DNA of 64,000 bases. Origin: Luscinia megarhynchos. Its lineage: Eukaryota > Chordata > Aves > Passeriformes > Turdidae. The stretch is taken from NCBI GenBank assembly GCA_034336665.1, contig JAPFBE010000013.1:16905056-16969055 (forward strand), given 5' to 3'. Positions 50,801-63,243 of this stretch are shown piece after piece. The notes below the pieces were generated by a model. That model was not told the origin of the DNA. It made no database searches and saw only the letters and a program-made list of their open reading frames with translations. Each line of letters begins with the position of its first letter. Position 1 is the first letter of the stretch. Both the position numbers and the translations under genes were made by a program.

Positions 50801-52028
50801 GAGCCACATAGGCTTTGTGCAGCTGCACAGCTCACATGAAATTATATACTTAACCCAACTTCTCTTCCCAAATCACTAGATGAGAGTTAATTCCATCATA
50901 ACTTCTCCCATGCATCATAAAAACAGTATAGCTAATCTCCAAACTGGCATGTCAATTAATGTTTACAACTGCCAAAAAAAAAAAAATGAACTGTGGGTTA
51001 AATTCACCCAGTAAAATGGAATAAACACACACCAGGGAACTGTGATATCCCAGTTTGCTTCTGACACTTCTATTATGATTTTTCTGCAAGTCCACTCGAT
51101 ACTTTTTGTTTGTTCATGCCTGTAATAAGGAGAAAACCCAGCTGTTGGGGTTGTCTTATTCCAGTGCCCTGTGCTCCCTTAGTGCCATTCCCAGTGCCAT
51201 ATCACCAGGAAAGAGCATCTTGTCCTTGTCTGTGTGATCTATCATTTTGTTTTGACTCATTTGTCTCTGCCTTTTCCTTGAAAGACAATGTCCTTTTAAT
51301 CACACTCTCATGCAACAAGCTTTCCAGCAAGAAACTCTTAAAACTTCAAAAAGCTACTTAAATGCTGCCATCCCACAAGTATCTCTCAGCTTCAGGGGTC
51401 TGATTTTGGTTTCCATAAACTCTGTGGTAAAACTTGTTTTCTGTGGAAGAAAGACTTTTTTGTACCTTTGGAGTGTATCCAGTGAGATGATGGATTAGAT
51501 GTCACATCTGCAGCTGTCTCCAGAAGAGCCAATAAATCGTATGAGGTATGATATGGCACAGGGCTAAAATAAAAGCCATAAATGCCACAGCCACCTTTTT
51601 CTAGCACCACTGCCTCCCAGAAGAGGGAGTTAGTTCAGGTGTAGCATCAAAGGGAGGCACACACCCACCAGGTGAGGTCTGGCTCCAGTTTTGGAGCCAG
51701 ATTTTTGGGTACTAGCTCAAGGAGTCTCTGCAGTGTGTCCCATTTGTTTCCCCTAATTCACAGGACACCAGAAATCAAACTGGTTTCCAGCCTTGGGGAC
51801 TTTTACACTTATTCTGATGCTTGTGAGTGATGAAGGAAACTTGGTGAAGGATTCAGTTCACCACCTTATTTTTCATAGTACATGTACTTTCTCCAGCAAA
51901 AATTAGCATCAGCATTAAAACACAAAATGTTTGAAAAAAGTTACATAAAAATTACTGTTACACTGTAAAACCATCCTCCTTGAATATCACCTTGAGCAGA
52001 TAGTTGTGCAGAACTAGGAAGGCTAAGA

Positions 52029-52045
52029 ATGAATGAATGAATCAT
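52029..52045 (+). repeat. (GAAT)4 short tandem repeat
   Basis: Four consecutive GAAT units. It is too short to say more. Confidence 0.8.
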
Positions 52046-54144
52046 CTTGTTCTTAACTCTGCATTAGTAATTTGATGCCTCCATATAGCACCTCACCTGC
52101 ATATTAAAGACATAAAGGGGCTTCCAGTTTCTGCAGCCTGCCTCAGGAGAGAGGAGTGGTACAGAAGCAAAAACTGAAAATAGGAATTTATATGAAGAAA
52201 AGAAGGGGTTTGCTATCTTTAATTAGGGCTTGGAAAGGGTGAAACCGAATGTTTCAATTTGATGATGAGCTAAAAATCAAATGGAGAAGAAGTATTGTCA
52301 ATCACCTGCTTCAGTTCATAATATTTCTCAATATCCTAATTTTCTTTCAGCTTTTCTTTTACCAGCACTCTCCTTAATTTCTTTAGGAAGAGAGTCTTTC
52401 CTTTGCAAAATCACTCAGAGCCTCTCAAATCCACATTTCCCATAGGAAGACACCTCACACAAATATTCTCTCTAATTTTGATCCAAAATAAGACATACAG
52501 CAATGCCAATTCCTTCAGTAGTCATTAGCAAGGCACATCCCTAACAATGATTAAGTTTGTAGGACACGTGGAAAAATATCAGTGTAAAATCTATTCCTAC
52601 TTCAAGCAATTTCTCTTGCAAAACAAATTAATGAAATGTTGCTCTGATTGCAAATCCAGAAGAGTTTTGCTGAATTCAGCAAACATGAAGTATGTGAATA
52701 AGAGACTAAATTGGCTCTGGGAGGGATGGCACATAGGGCAGGAGCACAGAAATCATGGTGTTTGAAGTCAGAATGCAATCTGCTTACACAGGTGACGCTG
52801 TGCACAGGGGGCTCCATAACAGCTCCAGTGCCTGGGATGAGGGAAAAGTGAAAATACTATCTGAAAATGCAGAACTGACAGATCCATGAGAAATGTGATT
52901 AACAGCTCTGAAAGGTGACAGCAATGCTCAAAAATGTTCTGGTTCTTTCCTGCCACAATGCCTTTGTGGTGAGGTACTCATTTAATTCCTGAACACATTC
53001 AACAACTTTATATACAGAGAGATTAAAACATGCATACCAGTTCACTTTCAAAGTTAAATTTGAATTTTTGTTTTAAAACACTTATTAATCTAAAAGTAGC
53101 ATTTCCTGCTTCCATTTAAATGCACTAGTGACAATTTTCCCACACCATTTAGGGTATAAGCCTGCATTTTTACAAGCAGTTTTTCTAGCTGATGGAGAGC
53201 AAGGAATACTCCTGCTCATCCATATATTTCTGGTGGAACTGCCTCTCTCATGCTTTAGATCTGTGCAGAAACCCTAAAGAGAAACATTCACAAAAGTAAA
53301 TTCAGTGTCTAACTCCTTCTTCAGCTACATGTGCAATATGCACATAAAAAGTTTCAACACCTGATGACACTTACTGCTGTAATAAGAGCATAGAGCAGAG
53401 TTGAGGTTCCTTATTTGAGGACAGTTGAGTCTGCAAAATAATTCTTGTTTCTGCACAGCAAATCAGAAGCACCACTTTTGCCACTTCCAACAACAGCCAA
53501 CAGACCATGAGACTGATATTGTTCTGAGCAGGGTCTTCCTCCTTTCAGAATTTAATTTTTCTGTTAGCTCCAGAAGAAAAATGAGCTAATGTTCTCTGGG
53601 GATTAAATAATGGTTTACTAAATTTAAAAAGATGGAATTGCCCCAGACATTAATAGATCTAAGCTGCACAATATTTTAATACATTTCTGAACACTTGCAT
53701 GAGTAGCTTCATTGAATTCAGTGGAATTACTCATTCCAGTAAGGACTCAGCTAGCACAGTAGGAGGTTACAAATTTAGTTGATAATTTTTAAGGCTATAG
53801 ATTGGAGAATGACACAGTTAATATACTTTAGCCTGAAGTTCTGGTGATTAAAAGACACATATTTAAGCACAAATAATCAAAAGAAGTACTCCTAATCAGA
53901 AATTTCTATCACTATCAATAAATTGTTTTGAGATCCTTTGTCAATGAAAAGTTTAATATAAATTTCTTTCATGGCATTGATATGATTTATCTATTTAACT
54001 GGAAAAAAACCTAAGTTTTTTTTATTGTGTTTTGATTAGAAAAATACTAAATGTGAAGGGCCAAATGCTTCCTCGCTGAAAGCTTTTTAAACTCAATGCA
54101 CAAATGAATCTGGCCCTAATTTCTGAATTTCTAGATTTGCTCAG

Positions 54145-54497
54145 CACAGAAAGAGGAGTCCAGGGGTGACCCTCTTGCTGCCTGCAATGTCCTTGTGTGG
54201 GCAAGCAGAGAGGGAAGTGCCCATCTCTCCTCTGGTGTCCTGTGACAGGACACAAGGGAACAGCTTAGAGCTGCTTCAGGGGAACTTCAGATGGGACATC
54301 AGGATAAAGTTCTCCTCTGAGAAGGGTGGTCAAACACTGGAACAAGCTACCCAGGGGAGTTAAGGCTCCAAGCTATCAGTGTTCAAAAAGTGTTTGAGCA
54401 ACGTGCACAGATAAAAGGTTTTTTTGCTGCCCAGTGCAGAAACAGCATTTGTGGGCTTGATGATCCTCATGGATCTCTTCCAAGTGTGATTCTATGG
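54145..54497 (+). mobile_element. CR1 LINE 3'-end fragment
   Basis: The sequence follows the CR1 3' region in order. GTCCAGGGGTGACC comes first, then GACAGGACACAAGGGAACAG, then AGCTGCTTCAGGGGAACTTC. Next are AGGGTGGTCAAACACTGGAA, then GCTACCCAGGGGAGT, and finally TTGATGATCCTCATGGATCT with a terminal GATTCTATGG. The left boundary is approximate. Only the last part of the element is present, with no intact reverse transcriptase. Divergence is visible throughout, including TGCCCAGTGCAG sequence that interrupts the usual 3' part. Confidence 0.85.
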
Positions 54498-57400
54498 TCC
54501 CAAATATCTATTGCATGTTACTGAAAACTGAAAACAATGCCATTTTAGCTTAAGAAATATTTTCTTCTACAATCCAAGATCTCTGCCTTTCTCACACTTT
54601 CATACCTCATATCCCATTGTACTCCTGGTATATTTTCAAGTATCATTTTTATAATTTAAATTTTAAAAGGGTTTTTAAAAACTCTCTCTCATATTGACTC
54701 AACTCCATGAAAAAAAATTCACCATTATGTTTTCTATAGGAAAATGCTTCCTTATAAGACCTTTCCAGGATGGAAGACTCAAATGTTTTTCTGGAAATAT
54801 GTAAAAGATCTAAGATAAATATATTAAGAAAAAAAAATCCAAATGAGCAGTAGGAGTGAAAGTTTAGACCTTTATTCATTTATTTCAAAAAGCAGGTGCT
54901 TGGGATAAAAATGTCTGATTTATCCCAAAGGATAAGAATCACTCACTGGATGGGAGAAGTGTTTCAAAACAGTATCAAGACATAGAAGCATAGCCATACA
55001 ATGTGCTCTGGTTTGTAGTAATAATCAACAGGAGGCTCAAAGAACTGACCACTGTTAATACTTTTCTGCATTTACTTTATGAAGTTAGTAACTTGTGATA
55101 TGAGTCTCCCACTTTAAGTCATTTCAGACATATGAATTGAGACAGGTGAGTAGTGCAGAAGGAGAAGTGAATGTTCCAGGGAGGCCTGAGCAGGTTAACC
55201 AGGAGCTGAGGCTTCCTGCCCACTCATTTTCTTTGATTACCACATCCTGCAGCCTCAAACCCGAGAGAAGAGTTTCACACCATGAAAGGTGAAACATCTG
55301 AGCAGTGTTTGCAGTGAGGGAAGCACCTGTGCTGTGCTTTCAGAGGGACTCTCCAGGGTGGCAGGAGGTAAGGCAGAAATCTGTCACTTGGCTCATGTGG
55401 CAAGGAGGAGGGTGGCAGGGTGGGATAACCTGGATCACTAAATGGACACTAGAGATCAGGAGGGAGGATACAGAGCTGGAGGCGTTTGGTGCTGGCTGTA
55501 CCCTGCAGTGCTGGTTGCCACAGCAAGCTCTTCCTTCTGGCTGAACTTGAGGAAATTTAAAATTTTCTGGATTTTCTGGAGCCGGTAATTGCCTTGGTGC
55601 TTTCAGAAGAAAATATATCCCTTTTGTCCACAAAGGTAAAAGTAGAAAAAACAGTCCAGATGCAGGCCAAGGTGCCTCTGACACTGGGTAGTTCTTCCAC
55701 AAACTGGCACTCTCCACAAAATGTGCTTTTCCTACTTTGGGATTATTAAGAGTTCTTCAAAATAAAAATACCTTGGGATGAGGTTTGAATAAGGAGAGGG
55801 CACTGCACTGCTGCAGAGGATGGAGGGACTGGTTTCAATTCAAGAACACATTTAAGAAAGTGTGAAGAGGAGCTGAATGGAGGAGAGGAGGTATTTTGGA
55901 ACACATCTTGTGCATTTGCTAGCATTGTGCACTGCAAAATTCTTTCACATCAGATACCACTGTCCCTGATGTCTGCTTTTATATTCCATGGTATTATGTA
56001 GATGTTCTAAACCAGAGCACCAGAGTTGATACCAATCTCCTAAAAAAAATAGACACGAATCAGTTCTAGCAGCACTGGTCAGAACAACTAAAATCAGAAA
56101 TAGAACTTTCCATGCAGGAGACAGCAACACACATGCACATATATATTTAATGTCAATATCTACACACTGGTCTTGAAACCTAAACCTAAAACTGTATATT
56201 CCTTTAATGCATATCGTAAATGTAGTATGTTGCTATTTAAAAATTGAAAACTATGGCACAAGTAAAGGTGGTATGGGGCTTTTATTGCATTCATGCATTG
56301 AGGGAGTAATGTAGTAATGAATGTTCTTTGGATTATGCTTATTGCTGTTTACAGTAATAGCAAACTACCATTTAAATGCTAATAATTGCAATGAAGATTG
56401 TCTTGAAGGAACAGAATGTCCCAAAGGACATTCAGAGATTAAAATAGAGCTGGACTGACAGCAAATTACCATTGTCTCTTTGAAAAGAATCACCAAAACA
56501 TTTAAGGAATGAATTTGCTGAATTCAATAAACAATTTACAGGTGATTTCATTAGATAATGAGAACTGATTATATGCTATAAGTTATCTGATGATCCTAAA
56601 AAAGGTGAAATAGTGACAAGTACTAATAATACAATACACTGGCAGCATTCATTTCCAATCCTAAAATCAGATTCAGGATCCTTACTGCTTAGGAAGCATG
56701 TATTGCATTACATTATGAAGTCTGATCTTGCTTTTACAGACTAGATATATTAGAAAAATATTTTTGTGATTTCAAGTGCTTTGCATTCTTAATTCACTGA
56801 ACATTTATAACTGCTTTAAAATCCCCAACAGTGCTTCGAATTATCATCTTCTATCTGCTTTGCTAAATCACCTGGCATAAAGCTGAATCTGAGATAGCTC
56901 CTTCCCAAGGTCCAGTTCAAGGCCCTGACTCTGCCTCGGGGAAGCCACAAATTCAGGCATCTCCTAACAGTTTTAGCATCAACTTTAGCCAAGAGCACAA
57001 ACCCACTTGAAGCTGAGACTAAGCAGACTAAGAGTGGCTGTACACACGGTGAGAGGGACTTTCCCTGCCTTAGCCTGCCTCAGGCTGGCTCTGTTTGCTC
57101 TCCCTTGAGTAAGCAGTCATTCTCTCCTGCTCCTTCCCCAGACACCTACAACACTATAAACTTTTGCCAGGCTCCTCTCAGTTTTTATGGGTTTTGGGGA
57201 GATTCCTCCTTTCTTTACCTTGTACAGCCTATCCCATACTCTACTACTATCCCTCCTTTCATAGAAAACATGTCTTGAATCAGCAAAGTTTTCCCCAAAC
57301 CCACTAATTCTTGAATATATATGATTAGATTCATAACAGAAACTCACAGTGTTCTGCATGGCAACAGCATTATACTGCCTTATGCTGTATCTCAGTAACT

Positions 57401-59592
57401 TTTTGGTTGATTTTATTTTCCCACCTACTTCTGCAATTAACTCAACAGTACTGGCTGTGTATCAAATCTTCTTAGATACATAATGATTAATATTTCCTGT
57501 GTCAAGACAGGCACACATCTCTATCTTTCACCAATTGCTATCTTATTAATAGGGAGAAATATAACAACTACTCAGGTCTACTGCTATACTAAAATGTACA
57601 CCTGGTCTTTCCCACAAAAGCTGTTATAGGAGAAAGGAAAATCCTGAGGGTCTCTCTCCCTGTGGAATATTCTGACCTACATGCAGAAATTATCTGCAAA
57701 GTCTAAGTCTTCTGTAGAGAAAATGTAAGTTCTTTGTAGAATAAATGACTGTGAGAGGTTTCTGTGGTACTGGAGCTGAACAGTAGATAAAACACAGAGA
57801 ATGAGATAGTAAAACAAAAGAAGAGTAATAAAGCTTACCAATAATTATCTGAATAGAAAATAAAAACAAGAACTGGAAAACGAGAAAACTCTTAGTTGTC
57901 AAATTTTTGGATTTTCTAAGCAGTTTTTTCTCCAAGACTCAGACAATTAAAAGTTTTTAAAAGCTCTTTGGAAAACAGGTAGTACTGAGCATCTATGCTG
58001 AGCAAGGCAAGAGAATTCCTATGCATAAATCTAGAAATAAGGATATATGGGCAGCAACATCTGCCCATTATCTGGAATAGGATAAGACTTGAAACAAAAA
58101 AACAACAAAAGCAGCAGGAGATGTTAGCTATAAAAGCCATACAATCCTGATTTTTTCCTGACTAAGGGAAAGACATCATTTAACTTCATTTGGTCTAGGA
58201 TCTGGCACTAAGTCCTATTATACAGGCCAGATGTAAGGAATTTATTCCCCTTAGGAGAAAGCAGGAGAAGCAGATGGCTGTTTCTAGCAAACACATTGCA
58301 AGCCATAGGAAGAGCCTGTCTGTATTTCCTGTGAGAACTAAAATTTCACTAAAAATAAGAACACCCTTAAAACCAATGCATTCCTTTAATGGCTCAGAAA
58401 ACAATAACCTACTTATTATCTCATCATGCCTAAAGGTATTAGACATGGTATGCTGGATTTGCTCCTTTGCTTCTCAATTCTATCTGTACTTCAGATGGTG
58501 GATGGTCTCAACTTTTGTACTGCTGTACCCTAATTTATTTTTAATATCTCAGTACTATAGTGTTCATCCTGCAGGGCACATTTAGCTTTAAGTGGGTAAG
58601 TCCCATTTAATTCAATGGCCAATTGTGTGCTCAGATAACTTGCTGAATCTAAGCCATTTGCATCCACCAATAAAAAGTAACAAGAAGTTACCCTTCTCTC
58701 ATTTGGGGCCTGAATGTTCATGTGTAACTCAGCAGAAAACATGACATTTGGAAATATGGTGCTTGTGCAGTATGTTTTTCACCTTTTGCTAGACAGAGGT
58801 TGGGAAATCCATATCTCACAAAATAATGTGTCTTGAATTTTGAATTCTTTTTTTATTTTCCTCCTCCTCACACTAACAGTTTGTAAATGTTGTTTGCATG
58901 AAGGCAGCACCTTAGAGTGTTCATCAGTACCAAAACTGTATTGGAAAAACCTTTGTGCTCCTCCATTCTGTGTTTGCTGTATAAACCCACTTCAGTGCCA
59001 GTCCACAGGAGAGCATGGTGTGGCTGAGAACATCCCCTTGTGATGCAGGGATTCCTGGGGTAATCCACAGGCTTGTGCCTGGGACTGCAAAAAGGATCCT
59101 GGAACTTTCAGGGAGCATATATTTTATCCAAGAGTGTACTGCTGCTAAAATAATAACAAAGGGGATACTGGGATTTGCCAGCCCTGGAAATTGTGATTTA
59201 TTATAAAAAAAGTCCAAGGAATGTATTGCTTTTTGAAATTGTCCTACTATAAAATATCCTCTTGAAGCTTGCTAAAGTGAGATCTAATTTAAAGCATGTC
59301 ACCGCATCCTTGCTTTACATTGTTCTCTGAAGGTGTTACAGCAAGAGTTACAAAAGATAACAAGTTGCCCTCATATTTTTCTTGACTAACAATATGGCTT
59401 AAAGCAATAGAAAGGAAAATTTAACTCTGATATTCTTTTTCCCTGGGGCTTATAAAAAACAACCAACCCTGTAAATGTTATTTTCATTGCCTTGACTTTT
59501 ATATCCTTTATACCTAAACCAAAAGGAAAATGTTATATTGTTCAAATAGGATTTCAGTGGCAGCATTAGGAATTTCTCCTGTTTCAAGTTAT
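54498..59592. other. Unique non-coding DNA, no gene seen
   Basis: AT-rich DNA between two CR1 fragments, with a GC-richer patch at 55140-55560. The stretch 56300-56620 is TAAT-rich and is listed separately. I see no exon or RNA gene. Confidence 0.55.
56300..56620. promoter_or_regulatory. Candidate conserved non-coding element
   Basis: The stretch contains ATGCTAATAATTGCAATG, GAATTTGCTGAATTCAATAA and CATTAGATAATGAG, with evenly spread AT-rich cores and no simple repeats. This is low-confidence texture evidence only. Confidence 0.25.
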
Positions 59593-59828
59593 GTCAGGGG
59601 AGATTTAGATTAGATATCAAGAAAAATTTCTTCACTGAAGGGGACTGTCAAGCACTGGAACAGGTTGCCCAGGGAGGGGGTTGAGTCATCATCCCTGGAG
59701 GTGTCTAAAAGAAGTGTAGATGTGGTGCTTAGGGACATGGTTTAGTGGTGGACTTGGCAGTGCTGGGTTAGCAGCTGGACTCAAGGATCTTAAGGGTCTT
59801 TTCCAATCTGACCAATTCTATGATTCTA
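59593..59828 (+). mobile_element. CR1 LINE 3'-end fragment with intact terminal repeats
   Basis: This is the clearest CR1 copy in the window. It reads in order GGGGAGATTTAGATTAGATA, AATTTCTTCACTGAAGGGGA, CAAGCACTGGAACAGGTTGC, CATCCCTGGAGGTGTCTAAA and GTAGATGTGGTGCTTAGGGA. The tail follows, with AATTCTATGATTCTA at about 59814-59828, the 8-bp repeat type that ends CR1. About 235 bp of the 3' end remain, cut off at the 5' side as usual. It belongs to a different CR1 subfamily from the copy at 36250. Confidence 0.95.
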
Positions 59829-62360
59829 CATACGGATCTACAGCAGAAAAGACAGCTCAAGATCCATCTGCTGTGCCTGGGACTATTTAGACATAGCTTT
59901 ATGTGTCCCTTTTTTCCTGCAGAATTTGATGCAAAGGATAAAATGGCTTGGGTAACTCTCAGGCAGCATTTCTCAAGATGTCAGACCAGAATCAGTTAAT
60001 CCTTAAGTGGACAAGGATGATTCATTATCTTATCATGATTAGGTCGCAGTAAAATCAGTTTGTAAAACCAACTATGTTGTGCTGAAGTCCACTCTTTTAG
60101 CCCAATTTTAGAATCTAGATTTTCCCACAGTGCTATTAAATTTTCTTGGCTGGTTGTCATCTTAAGAAAGGCTTTGCTCCAACCATGGGACCAAATGATA
60201 CTAATTTCTCACTTACTCAATAGCACTTGCTCATGGACTCAGCTAGAAACTTACACGTGGCAGTAAGAAAGATTTGCACAGTCTGGCTCCTCCTCAGCAC
60301 AACTGAACTCATGAAATCACCTCATCAAGGAGCCATTGGCTGCTGCCACTGAAGTGAATGGGAGGCTTGATTCTGACATTAAACAAGAATGTACATTGTG
60401 TTTCTGAGAAATCAAGGGCTGTGCACAGCACAAGGCCAAAGGTTTCCACTTGTTCCATTCTTCATAAACAAAGCTACAGCTCAGAGAGGACTCAGGAAGA
60501 CACTAATTTGCTGTGTTCTGAGATAAGGTTATTTCAAGGCTTCTTTCTATATTTCATTTTCTTTTACCTTTCTGAAAAACAACACATTTCCAGATTAATT
60601 CCTCATACTTGGTCTCAGCCCTAGAGTAGTTGTTTTTTTCGATGAAATAGAATGAAATCTCATCACCTATTTTGATTTATAGGATAATAAAATAGTTCCC
60701 AATTGCTTAAATAGTGATTTTGGGGTTTTTTTTCTGTAAAAGATTACTTAGATACAGCTGAAATTGCAGAGTAATCCCTTCTATATGACTGCTGTGAACT
60801 GAGAAATCTCCTAGCTACTGAAGAGTGATGCAGGACAAGGAAAGGATAAAGTTATATGAGTCTGTAGTTGTAACACTGAGTTTATGATCAATAGAAAATG
60901 TCAATTATTTTACACCTAGATTTTTAGGATTGCAAACTATTTTAGCCATGTAAGAATGGTGTAGCATTGGCATTAGGTTTCTATTATGGGCTGGCTTAAA
61001 CCTCATTGAAACTCGTGTGTTTATTTAGGATAAGAAGTTAGGTACATTTTTCTTTTCAAATATCTGCTGGGGAAAAGGAAGACTGACATTAAGGAGAGCA
61101 TTTCAGAGTACTTTTTCATGTGAAGGAAAGTGTGAGAAGAGCTAAAAATTGAGCAACAGTGAAAAAGAGGAGACTAAGAGGAAAGCCTAGCAGACTCTAA
61201 TGACACCAGTCTAAAGCAGAAAATGTAAGCCAGGTTGCTGACTAAGAGAGTTGACTCTGTGGTCTGGAAAAATATATTTGGGAATTTTTGGATAAATCCT
61301 ATTATAAAGACATGATTTTGTGGACTTCAAAAAGAAACAGAATAGACAGTCTACTCCAAAGAACAGAAAATCAGTTATAAAGACGACTGGATGATCCCCC
61401 AGCTGCAATAATTCAGCAGAAGGTCAGGAACTGTAGTGTTCAAGTTGGACATAACTTTGATCATGCAGCTCTAAAAGGATGGTGAAGTCTTTGTCTAGAA
61501 AGACAACATCTAAACAGTATTTAATTTCTATTGCTGTGCTGTGATCACAACTTAAAAGGTTACAAATGCAGGAAATTAAAATGTAGACGTTTCACAGTAG
61601 TCACGACTCCACCATCTAAACAGAAATGTTCTGATTCATGTTGTTGGATGTCCATGTTATTCACAAATGCCCTGAACAACTCTGCTGTGAGGGAAGCAAT
61701 TAAGTTGGAACTTGTCTTTAGTAAGTGAGCATCCTATTATCTCTAGAATAGTTACAATTTAACTTCTCTACACTTCCATTTTTGTATAATATTTATCCAG
61801 CAATGGATTTCACAGAAAGCAACTTGTTTTTATTACCTCATAGCTCTAAAGAGAAAGAAACATGAATACAACCTTGATTAGGAGTATTGCAAATAGCCAA
61901 TTATTTTTTATTACTTTCACTCACTGTAGTCAAGCTAAATTAATGTTCCGAGATAAGAGACTTGACTCGACAAGGAGGGAGGGAGAGAATGGTGTGAACG
62001 ACCTTCAAAGTGAGGCAGATTGTACAGTGAGGAGCAGGATAAGGTAGAGCAGAGAGGGAAATGGGAGGGGGAAGGGAAAAAAGAAATGAAAAAGAAAATA
62101 CTCAAGAGAATCAGAGCAACAGGCAAAAGAGAAGAACTCAGCAGCTGCATTTTAAAAGGATAAGAGGTCAAAGTCCACTTATTGTAGTAAGAAAATGTAA
62201 TCTACTAGGAAGAGAGCATGATTGGAGCCAGTATTTTGTCCTGTAATTGCTCTGAGTATCAGGGACAGAAGCATAAATTACCATTGGAGAAAGTCATCCA
62301 CAAAATAGCTTCCCAAGATACTCATGCAGACAAAACCCTCCTTTTATATTCCTAAAAGGC

Positions 62361-62425
62361 ACAGGAAAGGGAATACAAACAAAAATGGTACAGGAAAGGA
62401 AATGCAAACAAAAATGGTACAGGTG
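62361..62425 (+). repeat. Minisatellite-like tandem repeat, 29-bp unit, about 2.2 copies
   Basis: The unit at 62361-62389 starts ACAGGAAAGG and ends ACAAAAATGGT. It is repeated at 62390-62418 with two substitutions, and a third copy begins with ACAGGTG. The similarity points to a recent duplication. The short frames across it are consequences of the repeat. Confidence 0.9.
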
Positions 62426-63153
62426 TTTCCCTGTTACCAGCTGCATGGATATAGATGGAGGAATTTTGATACAAGGAAGAACAAATATGTTTGGATTTTT
62501 TCCAAAACAGGATTTTTCTTTCATTCTAGTAGAATCCAAGAGGCTCTGCAATCATGAGTCAAGAGCTGAGCTGTGCTGTGCAATCAGGTCTCCTACACTT
62601 CAAAGGGTCATGTACATAGATGTTCTTCACCCTCCTTAACCAGTATCCTCTGGCACTTTTACCTCCCCTTGACCAAGAGATGGAGAAGCTCTTGCTTATG
62701 ACACCCAGACATTGAATTCTCACATCCAGGAAATGTGCAGTTACTTCCTCTTCTCAGCAGGGAAATTCTTCTTCAATATGAGACACCTTACTTATCTTTC
62801 ATGTATATCTAAATTTCATATCATGCTCATCTACATATAGATAGATAGTATGTACATACATATGTTTAAAAACATCATCCAAGTAGCAAACTATCTTGCT
62901 AGATAATTCACTTGATTTGCATTATCTCCTATTTTTCTAGTTATGCAGCTTTACTGAATTATTATCAGCAATTATTAGAGTCTACAAGATTAAGACATGG
63001 GCTCTGCTCAGAAGGGTACAAGCCTTCATGACTTTATGACAGCTCAACATTTTTACTAGATTGAGGTTGGGTCTTAAGGTTAAAATCACATAAGAATATT
63101 GATTTTATTTCATTTTAAAGCAAGATTTGTACCCTCCATAGTTGATGAGAAAA

Positions 63154-63243
63154 GCTTAAACTTCTGAAATCACTAAGGCTTAAAATGGTAAAATCATAAA
63201 CTGGTAAATCATAAAATCATAAAGGCTTAAACTTCTGGAATCA
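63154..63243 (+). repeat. Direct repeat, 19-bp, 71 bp apart
   Basis: GCTTAAACTTCTGAAATCA begins at 63154 and GCTTAAACTTCTGGAATCA at 63225. Between them are AAATCATAAA-type words in several copies, so this is a small local repeat cluster. Confidence 0.8.

Larger units (their letters stand above)
45298..54144. other. Unique non-coding DNA, no gene seen
   Basis: AT-rich DNA with a poly-T tract (47547-47561) and an A/C-rich low-complexity stretch (47743-47830). It also holds an ATTA run near 49862 and four GAAT units near 52030-52045. Frames near 47981, 49412 and 51110 are short and resemble no known family. No interspersed repeat is recognised before the CR1 at 54145. Confidence 0.55.
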
